A stretch of 51,072 nt of DNA, taken from assembly GCA_016929115.1 (NCBI GenBank), contig JAFGJL010000025.1:1-51072 (forward strand), written 5' to 3'. The notes below the pieces were generated by a model. The model had not been told where the DNA came from. It searched no databases and saw only the letters and a program-made list of their open reading frames with translations. The DNA comes from Candidatus Omnitrophota bacterium. GTDB lineage: Bacteria > Omnitrophota > Gorgyraeia > 2-01-FULL-45-10. Made by a program: the position numbers and the translations under genes. Below, piece by piece: positions 24,574 to 32,536 of this stretch (positions are counted from its first letter, which is position 1; each line of letters starts with the position of its first letter).

Positions 24574-25056
24574 ATGAAGATAACGCTATCCCCGGTAGGT
24601 TTTGTGAAAAATAGTTTTAATGAACGCCCTCCGGAGCCGGGCAGGATCCGGAAAGAACCGTCTAAGATAGTGGTCTTTCCCAGGTATGCGGACGGGCTTT
24701 ACCGTATACGCGAACATAAACACCTTGAGGTCATCTTCTATTTTCACAGATCGAAAGGGTATATGCTTAAGTGCAAGACGCCACACTGGGGTGTCCGAGG
24801 CGTATTTGCCTCGCGCAGTCCGTATAGGCCCGCTCCTCTCGGCCTTATGAAGGTTGAGCTGATATCCGTCAGGGGAAACGAGCTTATTGTCAAAGGGCTG
24901 GACGCGCTTAACGGCACGCCGGTCGTGGATATAAAACCGTATGTGGCCCGGTGGGGATCGAAAAGGGGGAAAGGGTATAATGGAAAAGGGAAAAGACCCG
25001 AGGGAAGGGATCAAGGGTTTATTGGCAAAAGGCGGCCTGAAAAAGCTTCTCGTTAA
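24574..25056 (+). CDS. TrmO/YaeB-family (UPF0066) protein
   Basis: ATG 24574 gives KITLSPVGFVKNSF, the usual opening of the family; ATG 24553 in the same frame would overlap the receptor gene. FHRSKGYMLKCKTPHWGVRGVFASRSPYRPAPLGL holds the SPxRPxPIGL motif of TrmO, the SAM-dependent tRNA t6A37 methyltransferase; VDIKPYV ends the domain. Residues after about 130 are a basic tail encoded in the 77-bp overlap with the next gene. Its place between a TonB receptor and FmdE in a NikR-linked operon is unexpected for a tRNA enzyme; a different SAM-dependent job is possible (inference). Confidence 0.82.
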   Translation: MKITLSPVGFVKNSFNERPPEPGRIRKEPSKIVVFPRYADGLYRIREHKHLEVIFYFHRSKGYMLKCKTPHWGVRGVFASRSPYRPAPLGLMKVELISVRGNELIVKGLDALNGTPVVDIKPYVARWGSKRGKGYNGKGKRPEGRDQGFIGKRRPEKASR

Positions 25057-25693
25057 AGCGGGGGAGATACACGGCCATTATTGTTCCCATGTGGCGCTCG
25101 GGGTCATGGCTACCTATTTCGCTTTTAAGAAACTGGGGATAACCGACAGCACGGGCATGGAGGAGATCCTGGCGGTCGTCGAGTGCAACAACTGTTTTGT
25201 CGACGGCATACAGGCTGTCAGCGGCTGCACTTTTGGAAATAACGCCCTGATATATAAAGATCTCGGCAAGACAGCGGTGACGTTCATCGACCGCAAGACG
25301 AAAAGGGCGGTGCGACTGGCGGCGAAATATACCGGCGAAGATGCGACGAACGATCCGGAAGCGGAGGAGGCAAGGTCGTTATTCGATAAAGCGGTCAAGA
25401 GGAGAGAGAAGCTTGCGCCACGGCAGATGGAACGCATGAAAGAGCTTTGGACGAAGATGTCCTTCGCGTCGCTTTCGAGGCCCGAGAGCGAGTTATTCGA
25501 TATAAACTTCCCGGAACCGGAGGTTATTGCCTACGCTCCGATATTTGATTCGATAAAATGTTCGGTTTGCGGTGAGAGCGCGATGGAGACGCGCGTACGG
25601 ATGAAAGAAAACAGTCCCGTCTGTATCCCTTGCGCCGGTGACGAATATTGGATGGTCGCCGGCAGGGGCATACACCCCGCAGGAAAGAAATAG
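24980..25693 (+). CDS. FmdE-family protein with C-terminal zinc ribbon
   Basis: ATG 24980 is chosen because the N-terminal domain begins soon after; the frame is open to 24941 without family-like sequence. The 237-aa product has the FmdE motif EIHGHYCSHVALGVMA (His31, His33, Cys35), VECNNCFVDGIQAVSGCTFGNN, and a C-terminal CxxC...CxxC ribbon (CSVCGES, CIPC). FmdE proteins were named for a formylmethanofuran dehydrogenase gene cluster but are widespread in anaerobes next to metal transport genes. Metal binding through His/Cys is likely; in this operon the metal is probably nickel. It overlaps the TrmO-like gene by 77 bases. Confidence 0.85.
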   Translation: MEKGKDPREGIKGLLAKGGLKKLLVKAGEIHGHYCSHVALGVMATYFAFKKLGITDSTGMEEILAVVECNNCFVDGIQAVSGCTFGNNALIYKDLGKTAVTFIDRKTKRAVRLAAKYTGEDATNDPEAEEARSLFDKAVKRREKLAPRQMERMKELWTKMSFASLSRPESELFDINFPEPEVIAYAPIFDSIKCSVCGESAMETRVRMKENSPVCIPCAGDEYWMVAGRGIHPAGKK

Positions 25694-25697
25694 GGGC

Positions 25698-26801
25698 ATG
25701 GGAACAAAAAATATCTTTAGAGCTTTATTTGTGACGCTGTTCACGGCGCTTTCGTGCTGTCAAAACGGCGCTATGTCGTCAGAAGATGCCATGCCGGTCA
25801 CCGATATGGCCGGAAGATCGGTAGAGGTCCCGCGGGCGGTCAACAGGATAGTTTGCGCGGGGCCGGGGACGCTGAGGCTTATCACATATCTGGAGGCAAC
25901 GGACAGGGTCGTGGCGATCGAATCCGGGTTCGAAAAAGACAGCCCGGCCGGCAGGCCCTACAGGATAGCGCATCCGGAATTGGCCGGGCTTCCGGGGATC
26001 GGCCAGGCGTCGCCTTCCCCCCAGCCTGATCCCGAGGCGCTGCTTACCGTCAAGCCGGATGTCATATTTATTTCGTACGTTGAAGGGCGCATAGCGGATA
26101 ACCTGCAAGGGAAGACAGGCATCCCCGTAGTAGTTTTAAGTTACGGCGACCTGGCGGCGTTCAATAACGGACACGTATTCGATTCATTAAGGCTGGCGGG
26201 CAGGATCCTCGATAAGAACGGCAGGGCAGAAGCGGTGATACGCTTCATCAAGGATTGCGAAAAAGACCTGCGAGTCAGAGCGGAAAAGATCCCGGACGAC
26301 AGAAGGCCGAGAGTGTATGTCGGCGGGCTCGGCTTCAAAGGAACCCGCGGGATAACCAGCACCGAATACTCGTATCCGGCGTTTGAGCTTCTGCGCGCCA
26401 GGAATGTCGTGTCCGAACCCGGTAAAAAGGGCCATATATTCATCGACAGGGAGAAGATACTCGAGTGGGATCCCGATATCATCTTTATAGACGGAGGGGG
26501 CATGGACATTGTAAGGGATGACCGTAAAAAAGACCCCGAGTTCTATGATCTCCTTACCGCGGTCCGGAATGGGAACGTGTACGGGCTATTTCCGTATAAC
26601 TATTATACCACTAACATCGATACTGCCCTGGCGGACGCCTATTTTATCGGTAAGATCATCTATCCTGAATGCTTTGAGGACATAATCCCGGAGAAAAAAG
26701 CGGATGAGATCTACTCCTTTCTTGTAGGTAAACCCGTCTATGATACGATGAAGAGCGATTGGGACGCTTTTACAAGGATGCGTTTTAATGAAAGAAGATA
26801 G
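25698..26801 (+). CDS. FecB/BtuF-like ABC transporter binding protein
   Basis: ATG 25698 follows the FmdE stop by four bases; the 367-aa product starts with a short hydrophobic segment ending ALSCCQNG, so Cys20 or Cys21 could be a lipid anchor although the lipobox is not ideal. The mature part is a periplasmic-binding protein of the TroA/FecB class: VTDMAGRSVEVPRAVNRIVC, LGIGQ-type loop (LPGIGQASPSPQPDPEAL), KPDVIFI, and a C-terminal DIIFIDGGG. It delivers a metal chelate, cobalamin or siderophore to the permease downstream. Given NikR upstream, a nickel complex is the best guess. The end overlaps the permease gene by 14 bases. Confidence 0.85.
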   Translation: MGTKNIFRALFVTLFTALSCCQNGAMSSEDAMPVTDMAGRSVEVPRAVNRIVCAGPGTLRLITYLEATDRVVAIESGFEKDSPAGRPYRIAHPELAGLPGIGQASPSPQPDPEALLTVKPDVIFISYVEGRIADNLQGKTGIPVVVLSYGDLAAFNNGHVFDSLRLAGRILDKNGRAEAVIRFIKDCEKDLRVRAEKIPDDRRPRVYVGGLGFKGTRGITSTEYSYPAFELLRARNVVSEPGKKGHIFIDREKILEWDPDIIFIDGGGMDIVRDDRKKDPEFYDLLTAVRNGNVYGLFPYNYYTTNIDTALADAYFIGKIIYPECFEDIIPEKKADEIYSFLVGKPVYDTMKSDWDAFTRMRFNERR

Positions 26802-27867
26802 AGCGGAGCATAATAGCGAGGCTGTCCGGCAATACGCCCGCTACAAGCGCAGGAAAGTATTGGTCGGTTTATTTCTTCTGGCCGCGCTCTTCGCGGTCGC
26901 CGTGTACTCCGTGTGCGCCGGGTCTGTGCGCCTGAGCATAGGCCAGATCGTCGATGCGCTGTTTCGGCACGGCGACAGGATGCACGAAGTGATCATCTGG
27001 AATATACGCCTTCCCAGAGTCTTGGCGGCGATCATCGCCGGGATGGGCTTGGCCGTGGCGGGCTGTGTCATGCAATGCGTTTTGCGCAATCCTCTCGCGT
27101 CACCTTTCACGATGGGTATTTCGCAAGGCGCGGGATTCGGAGCGGCCTTCGCGATCATAGTCCTGGGGGCGGGGGCCGCGCAGAGCGCGGGCCTAGCCGC
27201 GATCCTTAACAATCCCTATGCGGTGGTGTTATTCGCGTTTGCAGGTTCCCTGATCGGTATAGTCACGATCCTGGCGCTGGCAAAATTCGCGCGATTGTCC
27301 GCTCAGGCGATGGTCCTGGCGGGTATCGCGATGGGCACGCTCTTTAGCGCTGCCACGATGCTCCTGCAGTATTTTGCCGAGGACATAAAAGTCGCTTCGG
27401 TCGTATTCTGGACCTTTGGCGACATGGGAAGAGCAGGAAAAACGGATGTGTTGATCATGTTCCTGATAACCGTTCCCGCGCTTGTTTATTTCATGCTCAG
27501 CAGGTGGGAATACAATGTGCTGGAAGGCGGGGAAGAGACCGCGAAAGCGCTGGGGGTGAATACCGAAAGGCTGAGGCTCGTCGGGGTGCTGCTGGCCTCC
27601 CTTATAACGTCCGTATCCGTCGCGTTCCTGGGCATCATCGGGTTCATCGGGCTGGTTGCTCCTCATATGGTGAGAAGGATCGTCGGAGGAGATCACAGGT
27701 ATCTGATACCTATATCCGCGATCTTCGGCAGCTTGCTTTTATTGGGCGCCGATACGATATCCAGGACGATAATGCCGCCAGCCGTATTACCCGTCGGTAT
27801 ATTGACGTCTTTCATGGGCGTTCCGTTATTTATGTATCTGATATGGAAGAAAAGAAAACAGTACTAG
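26788..27867 (+). CDS. FecCD-family ABC transporter permease
   Basis: A 359-aa permease with about nine to ten hydrophobic segments. RLPRVLAAIIAGMGLAVAG and QCVLRNPLASPFTMGISQGAGFGA are the conserved FecCD start; ALGVNTERLRLVGVLLASL and GFIGLVAPHMVRRIVG are the coupling region that meets the ATPase. The ATG lies 14 bases inside the binding protein gene. It forms the homodimeric membrane channel for the chelate importer. Confidence 0.93.
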   Translation: MKEDRAEHNSEAVRQYARYKRRKVLVGLFLLAALFAVAVYSVCAGSVRLSIGQIVDALFRHGDRMHEVIIWNIRLPRVLAAIIAGMGLAVAGCVMQCVLRNPLASPFTMGISQGAGFGAAFAIIVLGAGAAQSAGLAAILNNPYAVVLFAFAGSLIGIVTILALAKFARLSAQAMVLAGIAMGTLFSAATMLLQYFAEDIKVASVVFWTFGDMGRAGKTDVLIMFLITVPALVYFMLSRWEYNVLEGGEETAKALGVNTERLRLVGVLLASLITSVSVAFLGIIGFIGLVAPHMVRRIVGGDHRYLIPISAIFGSLLLLGADTISRTIMPPAVLPVGILTSFMGVPLFMYLIWKKRKQY

Positions 27868-27902
27868 CGCATACATCAGGGCGCGCGTAAGAGGCGTAAA
27901 AA

Positions 27903-28670
27903 ATGGACCTTACATTGCGGGGCGTGGAGTTCGCGTATCCGAGCGTTCCTGTCTTGAAGGGCGTATCCTTTGAGCTGAACGGCGGAGAAATGCTGGCCGT
28001 GGTCGGGAAGAACGGTTCGGGTAAGTCCACGCTTATAAAATGCATAAACAGGATACTGAAATACCGCAGCGGCAACATATCCGTGCAGAGGGAAGAAGTG
28101 AAAAATATGGGAAGGAGGGAGATCGCCGGAAAGATGGCGTATCATCCCCAAAAAACTTCCTACAATTTTCCCGTTACCGTATTCGATACGGTCCTTATGG
28201 GGCGGTATCCTCACTCGGATTGGAGCGGTGATAAGGAAGGCGAGCAGCGCGTCTGGGAAGTCTTAAGGCTCTTGAACCTCGAAGGGCTTGCCCTGCGGGA
28301 TTATAACGAGATCAGCGGGGGACAGCAGCAGAAGGTTGTTATAGCCAGGGCCCTTGCCCAGGAAGCGAAGATACTCCTTCTCGATGAGCCCACAAGCGAT
28401 CTTGATATACGGTATCAGCTTGAGGTGATGGAAATAATAAGAAGACTGGTCAAAGAGAGCGGCATTTCAGCTATAGTAGCCATCCATGACCTGAATTTAG
28501 CGTCGAGATACTGCGACCGGATAGTCATGTTGTACAACGGCGTAATATTCAGCGCCGGGACTCCCCGTGAAGTATTTACCCCCGAAAACATCGCCAGCGT
28601 TTACGGCGTGGACGCTTCGGTGCGTGAACATGAGGGCACCGTCCATATCATCCCCAAGAGGCCTATTTAA
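27903..28670 (+). CDS. FepC/BtuD-like ABC transporter ATPase
   Basis: A 255-aa ATPase: Walker A GKNGSGKS at 35-42, the Q-loop in YHPQKTSYNFPVTVF, signature ISGGQQQKVV near 138, Walker B ILLLDEPTSDLD and an H-loop in IHDLNLASRYC. The last 30 residues (TPENIASVYGVDASV) are typical of iron-chelate/cobalamin importers. It ends the predicted NikR-linked operon; the next gene begins 143 bases later behind a separate promoter-like sequence. Confidence 0.93.
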   Translation: MDLTLRGVEFAYPSVPVLKGVSFELNGGEMLAVVGKNGSGKSTLIKCINRILKYRSGNISVQREEVKNMGRREIAGKMAYHPQKTSYNFPVTVFDTVLMGRYPHSDWSGDKEGEQRVWEVLRLLNLEGLALRDYNEISGGQQQKVVIARALAQEAKILLLDEPTSDLDIRYQLEVMEIIRRLVKESGISAIVAIHDLNLASRYCDRIVMLYNGVIFSAGTPREVFTPENIASVYGVDASVREHEGTVHIIPKRPI

Positions 28671-28733
28671 AAATCCTGCCGGTAGTTCCAAAGAAGGTTT
28701 TCATTTTTCCTTTATGTTTAATACAGTATAGGT

Positions 28734-28739
28734 TATAAT
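28734..28739 (+). promoter_or_regulatory. Possible -10 box upstream of the trehalose operon
   Basis: A perfect TATAAT in the 142-bp gap between the FepC-like and OtsA genes. The hexamer 17 bases upstream (TTTATG, 28711-28716) is a poor -35, so the promoter may need an activator. The leader would be about 65 bases. Confidence 0.35.
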
Positions 28740-28812
28740 AAAGGCAAAAGCATTTGTTCGCAATAAATAACTTGAGCATGGAAAAGGATTTTAATTCGGG
28801 AGCAAGAAAGAC

Positions 28813-31047
28813 ATGAGAAGAATACTGCTGCTCATCCTTCCGATACTTATCATCATCACGGCCGTGCTGACCGTTTTTGGGGTCCTCCAGGTGCGTTTCG
28901 AGCAGGATAAGCTGGTGGATGACCTGAAGAGGAAGGCGCGGGCTGTCGCCGAGAGCATGGAATTTTCTGTAAGGCATATCTTATCGGAAAACGATACGCG
29001 CAGCGCCGCGCGGCTTGCGGAGAGGTTCCAGAGAAGGGAGCGCCTTCAGGGCTGCGCCATCTATGACAAGGAAGGCAGCATCTTCGCCATCACGGAGCGG
29101 TTTTCCGACTGGAAGGACAAGGATAAGCCGTACCTGAAGGATATCCTCGCCAATAAGACGCCGCGCGGGGCGGTCGAAAAGTTCAAGGACTACGCCGTCT
29201 ACAGCTACATTATCCCCATCATGGACGACGAGGGGAATGTCATCGGCCTGGCCGAGATCATTTATGATACTTCCTATGTCTTCAAGCAATTGACCGAACT
29301 CTGGCAAAGGCTCAGCATAGCGCTCATAATCCTCGTAGTCCTCATCATCGCCATTGCCCTGTTCGTGCAGTGGCGGTTCTTTGTCGCGCCTGTCGACCGC
29401 CTTACCGAATGGTTCAAGCGTTTTCAGAAAGGCGAGACGGACGATAAGCACCCCATAACAGAGAAGGGTGAGCTGGGCAAGCTCGCGAGCGAGGTCGAGC
29501 AGGTGGCCCTTGGCCTCCGGGTCGCGCGAAAGGCGGCGAGTGAAGAGGCATCGCTGCGCATCCAGAGGGAAGACCTCTGGACAGAGGCAAAGCTCAAGGA
29601 CCTTGTCCGCGCGAAACTGGGCGAGAACGCGCTCGTCGTCGTCTCCAACAGGGAGCCGTATATGCACGTCCTGGACGAGGCGCTCGGCACGGTAAAGTGC
29701 GTCCGCCCGGCAAGCGGCGTTGTCACCGCGCTAGACCCCATCATGCGCGCCTGCGGCGGCATCTGGGTCGCCCACGGCAGCGGCAATGCCGACAGGAAGG
29801 TCGTCAATTCCAAGAACAAGCTGGGTGTCCCGCCCGAGGATAACAGGTATATAATGAAAAGAGTCTGGTTGTCCAAGGAGGAAGAGAACGGCTACTACTA
29901 CGGGTTCTCGAACGAGGGATTGTGGCCGCTATGCCATATCACTCACACAAGGCCCATATTCAGGGAGTCGGACTGGCAGATGTATAAAAAAGTGAACCAG
30001 AAGTTCGCTGACAGCATAGTGGAGGAGCTGCCGGCAAAGGAGCCCTTTGTCTTCATACAGGATTACCACTTTACGCTCCTGCCGCGCATGATAAAGGAAA
30101 AGAGGCCCGATGCGACGATAGCGCTCTTCTGGCATATCCCCTGGCCGAACCCCGAGGTCTTCTCCATATGCCCTTACCAGCAGCTTATCCTGGACGGCAT
30201 GTTGGGATGCGACCTGATCGGTTTTCATGTCCAGTACCATTGCAATAATTTTCTCGATACGGCGAACCGGCTCCTGGAATGCCGCGTGGACACCGAGAAG
30301 TTCAGCATCGTGCGTTTCGGAAAAGAGACATTTATCAGGTCGTTCCCGATAAGCGTGGATTTCGGCATAGAGAACGCAGACAGGCAAAAAGAGCGTAAGG
30401 CCATGGACAGGATACGCAGGGAGTATGAGCTCGACGGCAAGATAATCGCCCTGGGTGTTGACAGGATCGATTATACCAAGGGGATCGCCGAGCGTATCAT
30501 GGCCGTAGACAGGTTCCTCGAGAAATATCCCGAATACAGGAACAAATTCGTTTTCATCCAGCTGGGGGCGCCGAGCCGGACCCACATAAAACGCTATCAT
30601 GACCTGATGGCGGAGATAGACGAGCTTGTGGAGAAGGTGAATTGGAAATACATGGAGGGGGAGTGGAAGCCCATCATATACGTTAAGAGGCATCTCTCGC
30701 CCGAAGACATAAAGCCTTTCTACAAGATGGCCGATACCTGTATCGTGAGCTCGCTCCATGACGGCATGAACCTGGTGGCCAAGGAGTACGTCAGCGCGAA
30801 GAACGACCTTAACGGCAGCCTCATATTGAGCCGTTTCACCGGCGCGGCCAGGGAATTGACCGATGCCGTGCAGATAAATCCTTATGCCATAGAGGAATTC
30901 GCGGAAAGCATAAAATACGCCTTGGAGATGCCGCCCGAAGAGAGAGCAAGGCGCATGGAGAACATGCGCAAGTCCGTCGCCGAGAACAACATCTACCGCT
31001 GGGCCGGCGCCATGATCACGGAGCTTACGGCATTGAAGAAGGCGTAG
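28813..31047 (+). CDS. otsA: Membrane sensor-HAMP-trehalose-6-phosphate synthase fusion
   Basis: A 744-aa protein, far longer than the usual 450-500 aa OtsA. Residues 4-24 are a membrane span, 25-166 an extracytoplasmic sensor-like domain (CAIYDKEGSIFAITERF, IIPIMDDEGNVIGLAEI), 167-188 a second span and about 189-240 a HAMP-like linker (VAPVDRLTEWFKRFQKGE, LASEVEQVALGL). The GT20 domain fills 272 to about 740: VVVSNREPYMH, GGIWVAHGSGN, FWHIPWPNPEVF, GVDRIDYTKGI, LHDGMNLVAKEY. It makes trehalose-6-phosphate from UDP-glucose and glucose-6-phosphate at the membrane, probably under control of an external signal (inference from architecture). otsB follows 22 bases later. Confidence 0.9.
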   Translation: MRRILLLILPILIIITAVLTVFGVLQVRFEQDKLVDDLKRKARAVAESMEFSVRHILSENDTRSAARLAERFQRRERLQGCAIYDKEGSIFAITERFSDWKDKDKPYLKDILANKTPRGAVEKFKDYAVYSYIIPIMDDEGNVIGLAEIIYDTSYVFKQLTELWQRLSIALIILVVLIIAIALFVQWRFFVAPVDRLTEWFKRFQKGETDDKHPITEKGELGKLASEVEQVALGLRVARKAASEEASLRIQREDLWTEAKLKDLVRAKLGENALVVVSNREPYMHVLDEALGTVKCVRPASGVVTALDPIMRACGGIWVAHGSGNADRKVVNSKNKLGVPPEDNRYIMKRVWLSKEEENGYYYGFSNEGLWPLCHITHTRPIFRESDWQMYKKVNQKFADSIVEELPAKEPFVFIQDYHFTLLPRMIKEKRPDATIALFWHIPWPNPEVFSICPYQQLILDGMLGCDLIGFHVQYHCNNFLDTANRLLECRVDTEKFSIVRFGKETFIRSFPISVDFGIENADRQKERKAMDRIRREYELDGKIIALGVDRIDYTKGIAERIMAVDRFLEKYPEYRNKFVFIQLGAPSRTHIKRYHDLMAEIDELVEKVNWKYMEGEWKPIIYVKRHLSPEDIKPFYKMADTCIVSSLHDGMNLVAKEYVSAKNDLNGSLILSRFTGAARELTDAVQINPYAIEEFAESIKYALEMPPEERARRMENMRKSVAENNIYRWAGAMITELTALKKA

Positions 31048-31069
31048 CGGGAAAGTTACGGCGGCCCAC

Positions 31070-31864
31070 ATGAAATACCTGTTCGACAGCTGGAAGGATG
31101 TGAAGAGAGGCCTTGAGAACAAGCGGATATTCGTCTTCCTTGATTATGACGGCACGCTGACGCCTATAGCGAAGACCCCCTCGAAGGCCTTTATCTCCCC
31201 GGAGGCACGCAGCCTGTTGAAGCGGTTGCTGAAAAACGGAGCATGCAAGATCGCGGTAATAAGCGGCAGGGGATTGGGTGACATCAAAAAGATGGTCGGT
31301 GTAAGCGGCATTATCTATGTCGGAAATCACGGCCTCGAGATAGAGGGGCCCAAGCTGAGATTTAAAAGCCCTTTATCGCCCGGTTTCTTAAAAATATTGG
31401 AGAAGATAGGCCGTGAGCTGCGCGAGGCCCTCTCGGCGATCAAAGGCGCCATCGTGGAGCATAAGGGGTTGACGCTAAGCGTCCATTACCGGATGGCGGA
31501 CAAAAAGGACGCGTTGGCCGTGAAGAATTTTTTCTATGAGGTGATGGAACCCTATATCGTTAAAAACGAGGCGCACGTCACTTTCGGCAAGAAGGTCTTT
31601 GAGGTGAGGCCGCCCATGCGCTGGGATAAAGGCAAGGCGGTCATGTGGCTTTTGGCAAGGCAGCGTTTCGCCAAGAGAGATGCCGTAAAGGCCGTCTATA
31701 TAGGAGATGACGTTACGGACGAGGACGCTTTCAGGGTATTGCGGGACAAGGGCCTGACGATAGTCGTGGGAAGGCCGCTTCTCTCTTGCGCGCAATATTA
31801 CCTTAATAACCCGGGAGAAGTGGCGTCGTTCCTTAAAAAGATCGTTTTATTATGTAAAGAGTAA
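31070..31864 (+). CDS. otsB: Trehalose-6-phosphate phosphatase OtsB
   Basis: A 264-aa HAD-superfamily phosphatase. Motif I is FLDYDGTLTPI with nucleophile Asp25 and general acid Asp27, motif II AVISGRGLGDI, the lysine of motif III in RWDKGKAVMWLL and motif IV IGDDVTDEDAF. The cap domain has the T6P-specific VGNHGLEIEGP and SVHYRM. It converts trehalose-6-phosphate to trehalose. It sits directly after the OtsA fusion and four bases before the DUF5752 gene. Confidence 0.93.
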   Translation: MKYLFDSWKDVKRGLENKRIFVFLDYDGTLTPIAKTPSKAFISPEARSLLKRLLKNGACKIAVISGRGLGDIKKMVGVSGIIYVGNHGLEIEGPKLRFKSPLSPGFLKILEKIGRELREALSAIKGAIVEHKGLTLSVHYRMADKKDALAVKNFFYEVMEPYIVKNEAHVTFGKKVFEVRPPMRWDKGKAVMWLLARQRFAKRDAVKAVYIGDDVTDEDAFRVLRDKGLTIVVGRPLLSCAQYYLNNPGEVASFLKKIVLLCKE

Positions 31865-31867
31865 AGT

Positions 31868-32536
31868 ATGGAAAACCTGGTAAAAGCAAAAGAGCCCTTC
31901 CTTTTCTATACGCGGGTCCATCTTTCCGAATTGACCGGGCTTAAGGCCTCGAACCTGGAGCAGTTGCTGGAGATATTAAAGACGGCTCCGGGCGCGTCCA
32001 TCTATCACCATACCCACCGGTTCCTGCAGCAGCACCAGTATCTTTCGCCGGAGCCGCCCAATGATTTCGCTTATTGGGTCACAAATGTGCTGGGTGAGAT
32101 AGAACTGGGCGAGCGCCTGGCAAGCATAGATACCGTGGAGTTCATTTCCGTACGCGACCTGCGCGACAAGATAATCCAGATCATAGAGCAATATGTGGAG
32201 GAGGTCCCTTCAGCCGCGCTCAGGTTCGCGAGGAAGAACGAAGAGTTCTATTTCATAAAATCGGTCAGTTTCGTCCTTCCCACAAATTACGTGGCGCGCG
32301 ACCTGGCGGAATTTGCCGGTATCCTGGGAAAGATAACGCTGGACTCGATCTATTTCCATATGTTCGAGGCGCGGCTGCGCCTCGAGAAGAAGACGAACGA
32401 CTTTTCGCTGTGGATCGAGGACTCGCTCGATAATAAGGAGCTGGCCCGCAGGATCGCGCGGCTCGACCCTTATACCCATACTCTCGATGACTTGCGCAAA
32501 AAACTGATCGGATTGGTGTCGGCATGCCTAAAATAG
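31868..32536 (+). CDS. DUF5752 family protein
   Basis: A 222-aa soluble, mainly helical protein. Features such as FLFYTRVHLSELTGL, SIYHHTHRFLQQHQYL, FAYWVTNVLGEIELGERLA and the repeat-like second half (SIYFHMFEARLRLEKKTNDF followed by RIARLDPYTHTLDDL) match what I recall of DUF5752. The two halves share the pattern IYxHxxxxRL...NDF..W, suggesting an internal duplication. Function is unknown; it is typically found beside trehalose/glycosyltransferase genes, as here. Its end overlaps the TreT-like gene by 13 bases. Confidence 0.75.
   Translation: MENLVKAKEPFLFYTRVHLSELTGLKASNLEQLLEILKTAPGASIYHHTHRFLQQHQYLSPEPPNDFAYWVTNVLGEIELGERLASIDTVEFISVRDLRDKIIQIIEQYVEEVPSAALRFARKNEEFYFIKSVSFVLPTNYVARDLAEFAGILGKITLDSIYFHMFEARLRLEKKTNDFSLWIEDSLDNKELARRIARLDPYTHTLDDLRKKLIGLVSACLK

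Noticed and set aside
24980-25056. Frameshift fusing the TrmO-like and FmdE-like genes
   Set aside because: Both proteins are complete in their own frames with recognisable ends and starts; a real 77-bp overlap is a simpler reading.
2546-25693. Methanogenesis genes suggested by DUF2099 and FmdE
   Set aside because: No methyl-CoM reductase, methyltransferase or formylmethanofuran dehydrogenase catalytic genes are present; both families are known in bacteria.
29929-31122. Long open frame (397 codons) on the - strand opposite otsA
   Set aside because: It lies entirely antisense to a well-supported GT20 gene, has no recognisable domain, and is explained by codon bias of the + strand gene leaving the opposite frame open.
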